This document shows positions 25,580 to 35,500 of a stretch of DNA of 64,000 bases, piece by piece (positions within the stretch are counted from its first letter, which is position 1; every line of letters begins with the position of its first letter). Source of the stretch: Nodosilinea sp. WJT8-NPBG4 (lineage in GTDB: Bacteria; Cyanobacteriota; Cyanobacteriia; Phormidesmidales; Phormidesmidaceae); assembly GCA_019359285.1 (NCBI GenBank), contig JAHHHQ010000059.1:1-64000 (forward strand), read 5' to 3'. The notes beneath the pieces are model-generated. The model did no database searches, had not been told where the DNA came from, and worked only from the letters and a program-made list of their open reading frames with translations. The position numbers and the translations under genes are program-made.

Positions 25580-26815
25580 ATGTCTAATTCTTTTCGTCTA
25601 AAGTCTGGAACCGCTCTGATGTTAGCCCTTGGGCTGACCGTAGGTGCCTTTACTCCAGTGATCACGGCTGCTCCGGTAGTGGCCCAAACCCAAACCCAAA
25701 CTCAGTTTAGCGACGTGTCCGCCAACTACTGGGCGCGTGAGTTCATTACTAGTTTGGCGGGTAGGGGCGTGATCGCTGGTTTTCCTGACGGCACCTTTCG
25801 TCCCGATGAGCCGGTGACCCGCGCCCAGTATGCCGCTATGGTTCGTCAGGCGTTTAACCAGTCCTCCGTGCGGACCGCGACTAACTTTGTCGATGTGCCA
25901 GCCAACTATTGGGCCGCGGAGGCGATTCGTGAGGCGGATATGATGGGCTTCTTGTCGGGTTACCCTGGCAACATCTTCCAGCCCGACCAGAATATCCCTC
26001 GGGCCCAGGTGCTAGTTTCCCTGGCCAATGGATTGAACTACACCGCCAGCAACCAGGGCAGCGTTAGCGTCTATCAAGATGCCTCCTCGATTCCTGAGTA
26101 TGCGGTGGCCAGCCTGGCCGCGGCTACAGAACGGCGGTTGGTGGTGAACTACCCCAACGTGCAGGTCTTACGGCCCAACCAAACGGCGACTCGGGCTGAT
26201 GTGGCGGCTTTCATCTACCAGGCCCTAGCTAGCCAAAATCAGGTGGCCACGGTCAACTCTCCCTACATTGTGGGGCAGCAGGTGGCGGCTCAGAATAGCC
26301 TACCGACGGGCACAACCATGACCACGAACTACGCAGAGAGCGACAAAATTGTCGTGCTCCCCGATGAGACTGCTCCTCTGACCCTGACGGTGGCCCAGGC
26401 GATCACCGACAGCACCGGTCGCGTTCTGGTGCCAGCGGGCAGTCAGGTGGTGGGAGAACTGCGCCCCAGCGGCAACGGCTCGCAGTTTGTGGCCCAGGAA
26501 CTGGTGCTGCCCAGCGGTCAACGACTGGCCATTAGCGCCACTTCGCAGACCGTGACCACGACGGAAACCATCCGCCGGGGGGCCACCCTTGGCGAGACCC
26601 TGGCTGGCGCGGTGCTGGGTTCAGGTGCGGCAGCGGCGATCTCCCGCACCACTGGCGACCAAAGTGTCGGCACTCTAGAAGTTCTAGCTGGCACCGCCAC
26701 CGGAGCCACCCTGGCCCGGCTCTTTGGCCGTGACCGGGTCGAGGTGATTGCTATCAACCCCAGCCAGGATCTCACCCTGACCCTCAACCAACCCCTGGTG
26801 CTGTCGGCCCGATAA
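25580..26815 (+). CDS. SLH-domain envelope protein (paralogue of 4546-5835)
   Basis: A 411-residue secreted protein. The signal peptide (cleavage near VVAQTQ, about residue 36) is followed by three SLH domains (FSDVSANYWAREFITSL, GFPDGTFRPDEPVTRAQYAA, FVDVPANYWAAEAI, LSGYPGNIFQPDQNIPRAQV) up to about residue 215. The C-terminal domain has VLVPAGSQVVGEL and LVLPSGQRLAISATSQ, matching the same region of the paralogue and resembling the VirB10/TrbI barrel pattern. Cyanobacterial three-SLH proteins without a porin barrel are probably wall-associated; the exact task is unknown. A very strong terminator follows. Confidence 0.85.
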   Translation: MSNSFRLKSGTALMLALGLTVGAFTPVITAAPVVAQTQTQTQFSDVSANYWAREFITSLAGRGVIAGFPDGTFRPDEPVTRAQYAAMVRQAFNQSSVRTATNFVDVPANYWAAEAIREADMMGFLSGYPGNIFQPDQNIPRAQVLVSLANGLNYTASNQGSVSVYQDASSIPEYAVASLAAATERRLVVNYPNVQVLRPNQTATRADVAAFIYQALASQNQVATVNSPYIVGQQVAAQNSLPTGTTMTTNYAESDKIVVLPDETAPLTLTVAQAITDSTGRVLVPAGSQVVGELRPSGNGSQFVAQELVLPSGQRLAISATSQTVTTTETIRRGATLGETLAGAVLGSGAAAAISRTTGDQSVGTLEVLAGTATGATLARLFGRDRVEVIAINPSQDLTLTLNQPLVLSAR

Positions 26816-26846
26816 TAGGCGCTGTCTAGTCACCTAGTGCGGTTAA

Positions 26847-26884
26847 CAAACCCCTCAGTTCCCAAATGGGAACTGAGGGGTTTG
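26847..26884 (+). terminator. Strong terminator after the SLH gene
   Basis: A perfect 17-bp stem (CAAACCCCTCAGTTCCC / GGGAACTGAGGGGTTTG) with a 4-nt AAAT loop. The A-rich and T-rich stem ends make it usable on both strands. Confidence 0.85.
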
Positions 26885-27091
26885 GCTTGACAAGCTAATC
26901 TATAGCGATCGCTTATTGCAGCCTTCAGTCTTTTGAACCATTCGTTGCACCAGGCTACGGGATAATGTAAACACGGATACTTCTGAATTTGCCGCGAGGT
27001 GTAGAGCGATGTCAAAGACCGGCCCTAGAGGGCGATCGCTCCTGCCCGTTGTCAGCCACTTGTCCCTGCTACCTCACCGCGTTTAATCCCC

Positions 27092-28474
27092 ATGTCCTAC
27101 TATCTCTCCCCCCGCTTTCTCGAAAAGCTGGCGGTGCACATCACCAAAAACTACCTCAAGCTGCCCCAGGTCAAAATTCCCCTGCTGCTGGGGGTGCACG
27201 GCCGCAAGGGGGAGGGCAAAACCTTCCAGTGCGAGCTGGTGTATGAGCGCATGGGCATTGAAGTGGTGCACATCTCTGGTGGCGAGCTAGAGAGCCCTGA
27301 CGCAGGCGACCCGGCTCGGCTGATTCGTCTGCGCTACCGCGAGGCCGCCGAACTGGTGCGGGTGCGGGGCAAAATGGCGGTGCTGATGATCAACGACATC
27401 GACGCTGGGGCGGGCCGCTTCGACGCCCTCACCCAGTACACCGTCAACACTCAGCTGGTGAACAACACCCTGATGAACATTGCCGACAACCCCACCAATG
27501 TTCAGCTCCCCGGCAGCTACGACGAGAATGAAATTCAGCGGGTGCCGATTATTATGACCGGCAACGACCTCTCGACCCTCTACGCGCCGCTGATTCGCGA
27601 CGGCCGTATGGACAAGTTCTATTGGCAGCCCGATCGCAGCGATCGCATCGGCATTGTCGGCGGCATCTTTGAGCCCGACAACCTCTCGTCCCAGGATGTC
27701 ACGCTGCTGGTAGACACTTTCCCCACCCAGGCGATCGACTTCTTTGGAGCCGTGCGCGCCCAGATCTACAACGAGCAGATCCGCGACTTTATCTATTCTG
27801 TGGGGCTTGAGAATGTCTCCCGCAGCGTGGTCAACACCACTACGCCGCCTACCTTCCGCCGGCCCGACTTTAGCATCTCGCACCTGATCGAGGTGGGCGA
27901 TCGCCTAGTGCGTGAGCAGCGCCGGGTCGACGACATGCGCCTCGCCAACGAATACAACCGCGTTTTACAGTCGGGTGGTGCGTCCTCAGCCCCTGATGGC
28001 AGCTTTTATCGCGCCTACAACCCTGGCGAGGCTGCTGAGTCTCCCGGCGATGCGCCCGCGACTGGCTCCAATGGCAATGGTGATTCGCCCCAGTGCCCCA
28101 TGCCCGCGGCCCGCGAGACCACCCACTCCCCTACTCCCCCACCCATTCACCCTCCCACCCATTCACCCTCCCACCCTACCCTTCGGGAAGCCGCTACCGC
28201 GTCTACCACCCTCCCACCCGAGGTGCGCGATCAGGTCAACAACATCCTCTCCAATGGCTATCGTCTAGCCATAGAGCATGTCGATCAGCGGCGGTTTCAA
28301 ACCAACGCCTGGCAGAGCGGCCCTACCCTGCCCAACCAAGATGCCGCCAGCGCCAGCGCCGCCCTGGAGCGCTGCCTGGGCGACTATGCCCAAGACTACG
28401 TGCGGCTGATTGGCATTGACCCCAAAACTAAACAGCGGGTTATGGAGAAAATCATTCAGCGGCCCAAACGTTAA
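27092..28474 (+). CDS. rca: Rubisco activase with C-terminal small-subunit-like domain
   Basis: An AAA+ remodeller that frees Rubisco from inhibitory sugar phosphates. 460 residues. AAA+ domain at about 1-290: Walker A GVHGRKGEGKTFQCE (about 35), Walker B MAVLMINDIDAGAG, sensor and arginine segments IIMTGNDLSTLYAPLIRDGR and MDKFYW. After a Pro/His/Ser-rich linker (about 335-375) follows a Rubisco small-subunit-like (SSUL) module at about 380-425 (VRDQVNNILSNGYRLAIEHV, then DQRRFQTNAWQSG), as in CcmM. This tail is known to recruit cyanobacterial activase to Rubisco and carboxysomes. The linker contains the octamer repeat element. No rbc genes are nearby. Confidence 0.95.
   Translation: MSYYLSPRFLEKLAVHITKNYLKLPQVKIPLLLGVHGRKGEGKTFQCELVYERMGIEVVHISGGELESPDAGDPARLIRLRYREAAELVRVRGKMAVLMINDIDAGAGRFDALTQYTVNTQLVNNTLMNIADNPTNVQLPGSYDENEIQRVPIIMTGNDLSTLYAPLIRDGRMDKFYWQPDRSDRIGIVGGIFEPDNLSSQDVTLLVDTFPTQAIDFFGAVRAQIYNEQIRDFIYSVGLENVSRSVVNTTTPPTFRRPDFSISHLIEVGDRLVREQRRVDDMRLANEYNRVLQSGGASSAPDGSFYRAYNPGEAAESPGDAPATGSNGNGDSPQCPMPAARETTHSPTPPPIHPPTHSPSHPTLREAATASTTLPPEVRDQVNNILSNGYRLAIEHVDQRRFQTNAWQSGPTLPNQDAASASAALERCLGDYAQDYVRLIGIDPKTKQRVMEKIIQRPKR
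28120..28192 (+). repeat. Octamer tandem repeat inside the rca linker
   Basis: The alternating units ACCCATTC and ACCCTCCC keep an 8-bp period for about five units at 28141-28180 and are preceded by a looser stretch. They are translated as a His/Pro/Ser/Thr-rich linker (HSPTPPPIHPPTHSPSHP) between the AAA+ and SSUL domains. Confidence 0.8.
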
Positions 28475-28601
28475 CGGTTTTTCTTAACAGCAATGCTAAA
28501 GAGTCAGTTTGGTGGCAGGATAAAAAGCCGAGCGGCTCTCTGATGGTGCTGGCGGAGGATTGCTGCGCTTTAGCATTAACTTTGAGAGCAAATTGGCCAA
28601 G

Positions 28602-30059
28602 ATGTCTGAATATCACCGACTTTCCTCAGGAATTGAAGGGCTAGACGAAGTTTTAGAGGGGGGATTTCCAGCGGGGCAGGCCTATTTGGCTAGGGGTGGG
28701 CCGGGCTGCGGCAAAACCACCCTGGGGTGGCACTTTCTCACCACCAACCTAGACGATGGCACCCCGCGCCTCTTCATCAGCCTGGGAGAATCGATGGAAC
28801 AGCTGCGGCGTAACGGCGCGGCCTCGGGCTTTCCGGTCGATGCGGTGCATGTCTTAGATTTGAGCCCCAACGCCGACTTTTTTGTGCAAAACCAGGGTTA
28901 CGACATTTTTGCGGCCGCCCAGGTTGAGCAGGGCCCGCTGACGGAGCGGATTGTCGAGCAGGTCAGCGCGCTCAAGCCCCAGCGGGTATTCATCGACTCG
29001 ATGACTCAGCTGCGTTACCTGGCGACCGACGCCTATCAATTTCGCCAGCAGGTGGTGGGGTTTTTGCGCTTTTTGCTTCACCAGGGGGCCACGGTGCTGT
29101 TTACCTCTGAGGGCAGCCAGGAGGCCCCCGACGAGGATTTGCAGTTCATCAGCGACGGCATTCTCACCCTGCAGATGCAGGAGGAGGGTCGCCATGTGCA
29201 GGTGTCCAAACTGCGGGGCGGCACGTTTCGCAAGGGGCTGCACTCAATGCGAATCTGCGATCGCGGCCTGGTGGTCTTTCCCCATCTGATGCCCAGTGAA
29301 GATCGCGTAGCCACCGCTCCGCCGCGCCTCTGTCCAGCGGGCATTCCTGAAATTGACGAGCTGCTCAGCGGCGGCATTGAAACTGGCACGGTGACGATCA
29401 TTTCTGGCCCTAGCGGCGTGGGCAAAACCACCCTGGGGCTGCAATTTATTAAAGAGGCGGCGGGGCGGGGCGATCGCTCCGTCGTCTATCTGTTTGAGGA
29501 GGCGGTCGATACCCTGCTCAACCGCTGTGAGGGCATCAACATTCCGGTACGGGCGATGGTCAATCGGGGCACCTTGGCGATCTTTAAAGTCGACCCGCTG
29601 CTGTACTCCCCCGACGAATTTGCCCACCAGGTGCGCCTCGAAGTTGAAAAGGCGGGCACCCAACTGATCATGATCGACAGCGTGCTGGGCTACAAGCTGT
29701 CTTTCAAAGAAGACGACCTAATTCGCAATATTCACGGCCTCTGTCAGTACCTCAAAGGGCGCGGGGTGACCACCATTCTCACCAACGAAGTTGAGTCAAT
29801 TACCGGTGACTTTAAAGCGACAGAACTAGGCGTGTCCTACCTGGCCGACAACATTATTTTCCTGCGCTATCTAGAAATGCGCGGCCAAATGCGGCGAGCG
29901 ATTGGCGTTTTAAAGAAACGCCTCAGCGATTTTGAGAAGACTTTACGGGAGTTTGAAATTTCTCGCTATGGCATCAAGGTGGGTCGGCCGCTGACTCAGC
30001 TGCGGGGCATCTTGAGCGGAGTTCCTGAATTCATTAAGTCCCACGAAAATGAGCCATGA
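28602..30059 (+). CDS. KaiC-like double-RecA ATPase
   Basis: 485 residues from MSEYHRLSSG. Two KaiC/RadA-type domains: CI-like with Walker A ARGGPGCGKTTLGW and Walker B RVFIDSMTQL, CII-like with Walker A ISGPSGVGKTTLGLQ, a paired glutamate FEEAVD and Walker B LIMIDSVLG. The CII segment that carries the KaiC autophosphorylation sites aligns by eye as GVSYLADNIIF, keeping a serine but with tyrosine in place of the threonine. It is a KaiC relative, not the clock KaiC itself; no kaiA or kaiB is nearby. Such proteins commonly pair with signalling partners, and here a diguanylate cyclase follows. Confidence 0.88.
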   Translation: MSEYHRLSSGIEGLDEVLEGGFPAGQAYLARGGPGCGKTTLGWHFLTTNLDDGTPRLFISLGESMEQLRRNGAASGFPVDAVHVLDLSPNADFFVQNQGYDIFAAAQVEQGPLTERIVEQVSALKPQRVFIDSMTQLRYLATDAYQFRQQVVGFLRFLLHQGATVLFTSEGSQEAPDEDLQFISDGILTLQMQEEGRHVQVSKLRGGTFRKGLHSMRICDRGLVVFPHLMPSEDRVATAPPRLCPAGIPEIDELLSGGIETGTVTIISGPSGVGKTTLGLQFIKEAAGRGDRSVVYLFEEAVDTLLNRCEGINIPVRAMVNRGTLAIFKVDPLLYSPDEFAHQVRLEVEKAGTQLIMIDSVLGYKLSFKEDDLIRNIHGLCQYLKGRGVTTILTNEVESITGDFKATELGVSYLADNIIFLRYLEMRGQMRRAIGVLKKRLSDFEKTLREFEISRYGIKVGRPLTQLRGILSGVPEFIKSHENEP

Positions 30060-30277
30060 TGTTTCACCGCCCTTCGCTGATCCTCTCCCAGATTCCGATT
30101 ATCAATGGCAATATCGCGTGCTGCTTCAAGGTGGGTCGGCCGCTGACTCAGCTGCGGGGCATCTTGAGCGGAGTTCCTGAATTCATTAAGTCCCACGAAA
30201 ATGAGCCATGATGTTTCACCGCCCTTCGCTGATCCTCTCCCAGATTCCGATTATCAATGGCAATATCGCGTGCTGCT
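29974..30277 (+). repeat. Perfect 152-bp tandem duplication across a gene junction
   Basis: 29974-30125 and 30126-30277 are identical. Each copy holds the last 86 bp of the KaiC-like gene and the first 77 bp of the cyclase gene, which overlap by 11 bp. The unit is not a multiple of 3. Both genes stay intact because the first copy ends the ATPase gene and the second starts the cyclase gene. Confidence 0.95.
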
Positions 30278-31229
30278 GGGGGTAGATCATCAGCAAAATC
30301 GCCAGCTTTTGTCAGCGCTGTTGAGTCGGTTTTATAGCTTGCAAGACTTGTCAGCGACAGCGCTGAAGTGGGGCCAAGCATTTGACCTATGCATTTTTGA
30401 TACCGCGTTTTTGGGACGTTGTGGAGAGCACATTGCCCAGCAGCGAGCGGTGGCCAGTCCGGTGTTTTTGCCCTTTTTGCTGCTGATTAAGCGTCCTCAT
30501 CTGCCCTTGATGACGGCACCCCAGCGCCAGCAGGTAGATGATGTGATTACGATGCCGGTCGATCAGACCGAGCTGCTGCTGCGGGTGGAGTCGCTGCTGC
30601 GCGCCCGACAGCAGGCGCTTAAGCTCAATGCTCTGCTGGCCCAGGAGCGGTTGCTTGAGCAGCAGCTAGCGGCCGACAACCAGATCCTCCAGCAGATGGC
30701 GGTTCAGGATAGTCTGACCGGCATCCCTAACCGGCGCGCCTTTGACGACAAGCTGGCCTACGAGTGGAAGCTCTGCCGCCGTGAGCAAACCCCGCTGGCG
30801 GTGGTGCTCTGCGATGTCGATTACTTTAAGCCCTACAACGACACCTGCGGCCATATCTCAGGGGATCGGTGTCTACGGGCGATCGCCGGCGTGCTCGACG
30901 CCGTAATTCGGCGACCGGCCGATCTGGCTGCCCGCTATGGTGGTGAAGAGTTTGCCCTGATTTTGCCGAAAACCGATCTGGAGGGAGCGCTGCACCTGTT
31001 GAACCGCCTGCGCAGCACCCTGCAAGCCCGCGCCATCGCCCACCCAAAATCGCCGGTCAGCCCCTACGTCAGCCTGAGTTTTGGCGTAGCTGCGGCTGTG
31101 CCCGATCAGCAATTACAGACTGAAGATCTGCTGCGGGCTGCCGATGCGGCCCTCTACCAAGCCAAAGCCGAAGGCCGCGATCGCATTGTTGTAGCCTCTA
31201 CCCTCACCGCTACTCCGCTCCAGACCTAG
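30201..31229 (+). CDS. Diguanylate cyclase with degenerate receiver-like domain
   Basis: 342 residues. The N-terminal receiver-like domain (about 20-130; LCIFDTAFLG and DDVITMPVDQTELLLRVESL) lacks the clear acidic pocket of a working receiver. A coiled coil (about 130-165) leads to the GGDEF domain with DSLTGIPNRRAFDDKL, CDVDYFKPYNDTCGHISGD and the active-site loop RYGGEEF. An inhibitory RxxD site (RPAD) lies five residues before GGEEF. It makes cyclic di-GMP in the cytoplasm. A truncated duplicate of its first 39 codons lies upstream at 30049. Its stop overlaps the convergent uraH gene by 4 bp. Confidence 0.9.
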   Translation: MSHDVSPPFADPLPDSDYQWQYRVLLGVDHQQNRQLLSALLSRFYSLQDLSATALKWGQAFDLCIFDTAFLGRCGEHIAQQRAVASPVFLPFLLLIKRPHLPLMTAPQRQQVDDVITMPVDQTELLLRVESLLRARQQALKLNALLAQERLLEQQLAADNQILQQMAVQDSLTGIPNRRAFDDKLAYEWKLCRREQTPLAVVLCDVDYFKPYNDTCGHISGDRCLRAIAGVLDAVIRRPADLAARYGGEEFALILPKTDLEGALHLLNRLRSTLQARAIAHPKSPVSPYVSLSFGVAAAVPDQQLQTEDLLRAADAALYQAKAEGRDRIVVASTLTATPLQT

Positions 31230-31585
31230 CTGCCCCGGTAGGTGCTGTAGGACCAGGGCGACACCAGCAGCGGCACGTGAAAATTGCTGCTGGGGTCAGC
31301 GATCGTAAACCGCACAGGTATTTGGTCTAAAAACGGGGGCTCAGAAAGCGCCGCACCCGTTGTGGCAAAATAGGCCGCCACATCAAAGGTGATTTCGTAG
31401 GTGCCTTTGTGCAGCTCGTCGCCCTCTAGCAGGGGCTCATCGGTGCGACCATCGCTGTTGGTCTCAACGGTTTTTAGCGCTGTTTTAATGTCGGCTTCAT
31501 TGCTAAGGGCCCAGACTGTGAGCCGCAGAGAGGCAGCGGGCTTACCCAAGGCTGTGTCAAGAACGTGGGTGGAGAGTCTGCCCAT
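31226..31585 (-). CDS. uraH: 5-hydroxyisourate hydrolase
   Basis: A transthyretin-like enzyme of purine breakdown that hydrolyses 5-hydroxyisourate from uric acid oxidation. 119 residues with the family signatures LSTHVLDTALGKPA at the N-terminus and the C-terminal tetrapeptide YRGS preceded by HVPLLVSPWSYST. The catalytic His, Arg and Ser positions are kept (His in THVLD, HVPLL and YRGS). Other ureide-pathway genes are not in the window. Confidence 0.93.
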   Translation of the reverse strand: MGRLSTHVLDTALGKPAASLRLTVWALSNEADIKTALKTVETNSDGRTDEPLLEGDELHKGTYEITFDVAAYFATTGAALSEPPFLDQIPVRFTIADPSSNFHVPLLVSPWSYSTYRGS

Positions 31586-31833
31586 TGTGGTGATAAATCA
31601 TGCCAGGTAACTACAGACAAAGCATATAGTAAGAAACTCTCGGCTGGGGGTGCAACCCGAATTATTTGGCCGGCTGTGCTCAGACAACATTAATCTGACT
31701 CTTCTGGCTGTTTTTTGGCCGCGCACAGGCTTGCCCGTCCTTTGCTGAGAAAAGGATTGTTCGTTAGCCTGACTCTAGTGAATAGATTGGCTCTCAGAAT
31801 TTTTACAGCTATTCAACAGGCGATTTAGACAAT

Positions 31834-32385
31834 ATGGCCCATTCCTCAAATTCTCAGTCCCAGCCTAGGTACCCTAGCCGGCGGAGTCTGCTCAGGTACA
31901 TGGCCGGGGGCAGTCTAGGGGCAATCGCCATGGTTTTCTCCCGGCCCCAACCAGCGGCGGGCCAAGACCTTGAAGAACTGTGCTCAACGTTTCCGCAAAA
32001 TTCTCGCTGCCTCGACTATTTGCCGGGGGTGCAGGCGCTGGATGCAGCGGGTGAGGCGATCGCCGTCGATTCCTTCTTGCCCACCACTACGCCGGGAATT
32101 CCCCAGCCAGCGCAGGGATTGCCCAGCGTCACCTATCTGGTCATTCAGGAGGGGCCGGCGATCGCTCCCTACGGACTGAGTCCCATCTGCCCTCACCGGG
32201 GTTGCGCTGTGATCTGGCAGGCCGACCAAAACCGCTTTGCCTGCCCCTGCCACGGCTCTAAATTTGATGCTGAGGGACGGGTGCTGCGAGGGCCAGCCCG
32301 TAAACCGCTGCCCCTGGTCACGGTGGTCGAGCGGCAAAACCAGATTCGCCTGGTCGATCGCGCTCCCTCCGTCGATCCGCGCTAG
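31834..32385 (+). CDS. Rieske [2Fe-2S] protein with Tat-type signal
   Basis: 183 residues. The N-terminus has twin arginines (RRSLLRYMAGGSLGAIAMVF) as in Tat substrates or anchors. The Rieske domain (about 95-175) has both cluster boxes, CPHRGC and CPCHGSKF, followed by GPARKPLPLV. It is similar in layout to PetC of the cytochrome b6f complex, but the sequence between signal and cluster is unusual and no petA is beside it. It may be a minor PetC paralogue or a separate electron carrier. Confidence 0.82.
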   Translation: MAHSSNSQSQPRYPSRRSLLRYMAGGSLGAIAMVFSRPQPAAGQDLEELCSTFPQNSRCLDYLPGVQALDAAGEAIAVDSFLPTTTPGIPQPAQGLPSVTYLVIQEGPAIAPYGLSPICPHRGCAVIWQADQNRFACPCHGSKFDAEGRVLRGPARKPLPLVTVVERQNQIRLVDRAPSVDPR

Positions 32386-32554
32386 GGAATCCGCGCAGTC
32401 AATCCGTAATTTAAGGGCACTTACCGACTTGGAACGCATAGGAAAACGGGCCTGGCCCTTTGCTCTGTAGTCTCAGCAAACTAGTTTCAGATGCGTTCTT
32501 GGGGGGCAATGGTTGATAATAGGTGATCTCTGTCGCAATCCCTTCTAACGCCCC

Positions 32555-35500
32555 ATGTCTAGCGCCTTTCTCGATCGCCTCCACAGTTCCGATCGCCCCG
32601 TCATGGTCTTCGATGGCGCGATGGGTACCAACCTCCAGGTGCAAAACCTGACGGCGGAAGACTTCGGCGGCCCCGAGTATGAAGGCTGCAATGAATACCT
32701 GGTGTTCACCAACCCCAAGGCTGTGGAGATCGTCCACCGTGGGTTCCTCGAAGCTGGGGCCGACGTGATTGAAACCGACACCTTTGGCGGCACTGCGATC
32801 GTGCTGGCCGAGTATGACCTGGCCGATCGCGCCTACGAACTCAACAAAACCGCCGCTGTCCTGGCCCGCAAAGTGGCCGATGAATATTCCACTCCAGAAA
32901 AACCCCGCTTCGTCGCTGGCTCCATGGGGCCAGGCACAAAGCTACCCACCCTCGGCCATATCGACTTCGACACTCTTAAAGATTCCTACGTCGATCAGGC
33001 GAAGGGACTAATCGACGGCGGTGTAGACCTGATGCTGGTTGAAACCTGCCAGGACGTGCTGCAAATCAAAGCCGCCCTCAACGGCATTGAAGAAGCCTTT
33101 GTCGCCACTGGCACCCGCCTGCCCCTAATGGTCTCCGTCACCATGGAGCAGCAGGGCACCATGCTCGTCGGCACCGAAATGGCGGCCGCCCTGGCAATCC
33201 TCGAACCCTACCCCATCGACATTCTGGGCCTCAACTGCGCCACCGGCCCCGACCTGATGAAAGATCACGTGCGCCACCTGGCCGAGCAGTCGCCCTTCGT
33301 GATCTCCTGCATCCCCAACGCGGGCCTACCCGAGAATGTGGGCGGCAACGCTGTCTACCGCCTCACCCCGATGGAATTGCGCATGTCGCTCATGCACTTC
33401 ATCGAAGACCTCGGCGTGCAGGTGATCGGCGGCTGCTGCGGCACCCGGCCCGAGCACATTGCCCAACTGGCGGAGCTGGCGAAGGATTTACGGCCCAAGG
33501 AAAGACCTGTAAGGGGTGGATGGGTGGATGGGTCGATGGATAACGGCGCCGATCCTGCCGCCTCACCCTCCCACTCATCCACCCTCCCACCCATCTACCC
33601 TTCCCCCCGCCCCGCCCTCAACTACACCCCCTCGGCGGCCTCGATCTACAGCCCCCAGCCCTACGACCAAGACAACTCGTTTTTGATCGTGGGTGAACGG
33701 CTCAACGCCAGCGGGTCTAAAAAATGCCGCGAGATGCTGAATGCGGAGGATTGGGATGGACTGGTGGCCCTGGCGCGATCGCAGGTTAAAGAGGGTGCCC
33801 ACGTCCTTGACGTGAACGTAGACTATGTGGGCCGCGACGGTGAGCGCGACATGCACGAGCTGGTGTCGCGGCTGGTCACCAACGTCACCCTGCCGCTGAT
33901 GCTCGACTCCACCGAGTGGCAAAAGATGGAGGCGGGCCTAAAGGTAGCTGGGGGCAAGTGCATTCTCAACTCCACCAACTACGAAGATGGCGACGAGCGC
34001 TTCTTTAAAGTGCTGGAGCTGGCGAAGAAATATGGCGCCGGTATCGTCGTGGGCACCATCGACGAAGACGGCATGGCTCGTAGCGCCGAGAAGAAGTTCC
34101 AAATTGCCCAGCGGGCCTACCGCGACGCTCTGGAGTACGGCCTTCCCGCCCACGAGATTTTCTTCGACACCCTGGCTCTGCCGATCTCGACTGGTATTGA
34201 AGAAGACCGGGTCAACGGGCGCGAAACTCTCGAATCAATTCGGCTGATTCGTGAAAACCTGCCTGGTAGCCACATCATGCTGGGGGTGTCGAACGTCTCC
34301 TTTGGCCTTAGCCCCGTGGCCCGCGTCACCCTCAACTCGGTGTTTCTCCACGAGGCCATGCAGATGGGGCTGGATGGGGCGATCGTCAGCGCCGCCAAGA
34401 TTTTGCCTTTGGCCAAAATCGATCCCGACCACCAAAAAGTCTGCCGCGATCTGATCTACGATCGCCGCGAGTTTGACGGCGACATCGTTTCCTACGACCC
34501 GCTGACCAAGCTCACTACCCTGTTTGAGGGCAAGAGCCTGAAGAAAAAGGAGGCGATCGCCAAAGATCTGCCCATTGACGAGCAGCTCAAGCAGCACATC
34601 ATCGACGGCGAGCGCATCGGCCTCGACGATGCCTTGGCCAAGGCGCTAGAAACCTACCCGCCGCTGGAGATCATCAACACCTTTTTGCTCGACGGCATGA
34701 AGGTAGTCGGCGAACTGTTTGGCTCTGGACAAATGCAGCTGCCCTTTGTGCTGCAATCGGCCCAAACCATGAAAGCCGCCGTCGCCTACCTCGAACCCTA
34801 CATGGAAAAAGCCGACAGCGACGGCTCGGGCAAGGGCACCTTCATCATCGCCACGGTCAAGGGCGACGTGCACGACATCGGCAAAAACCTGGTGGATATC
34901 ATCCTGTCGAACAACGGCTACAAGGTGGTCAACCTCGGCATCAAGCAGTCCGTGGAGGCGATAATTCAGGCCTACCGCGAGCACCACGCCGACTGCATCG
35001 CCATGAGCGGCCTGCTGGTCAAATCGACCGCCTTTATGAAAGACAACCTGGAGACCTTCAATCAGGAAGGCATCACCGTCCCTGTCATTCTCGGCGGCGC
35101 AGCGCTGACGCCCAAATTTGTCCACGAAGACTGCCAGAACACCTACAAAGGCAGGGTCGTCTACGGCAAAGACGCCTTCTCTGACCTGCACTTTATGGAC
35201 AAGCTCATGCCCGCCAAGGCGGCGGGTAACTGGGATGATGTGAGCGGGTTTTTGGATGAGATGGCTGAGGGGGGCCAAGGTGTAGGGTCTACGGTGCAAG
35301 GGGAAGAGTCTGCCGCAGCACCTAAAACCTTAAACCTTAAACCTGAAATCTCACTGGCTCCCGACACCACTCGTTCCGACGCCGTAGACCCTGCGATCGT
35401 CCGCCCCACCCCGCCCTTTTGGGGTACTCGGGTGCTCACGCCAGCCGACATCTCCCTGGAAGAGGTGTTTGGCTATCTGGATCGCCAGGCGTTGTTTGTG

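Noticed and set aside
28120..28192. CRISPR-like array in the octamer repeat region
   Set aside because: The units are contiguous 8-mers without spacers, and no cas genes are in the window.
30049..30180. 43-codon frame starting like the diguanylate cyclase
   Set aside because: It is the truncated duplicate of the cyclase start made by the 152-bp duplication, not an independent gene.
32386..32554. Cobalamin riboswitch before metH
   Set aside because: No B12-box-like sequence or suitable stem arrangement was seen in this short gap.
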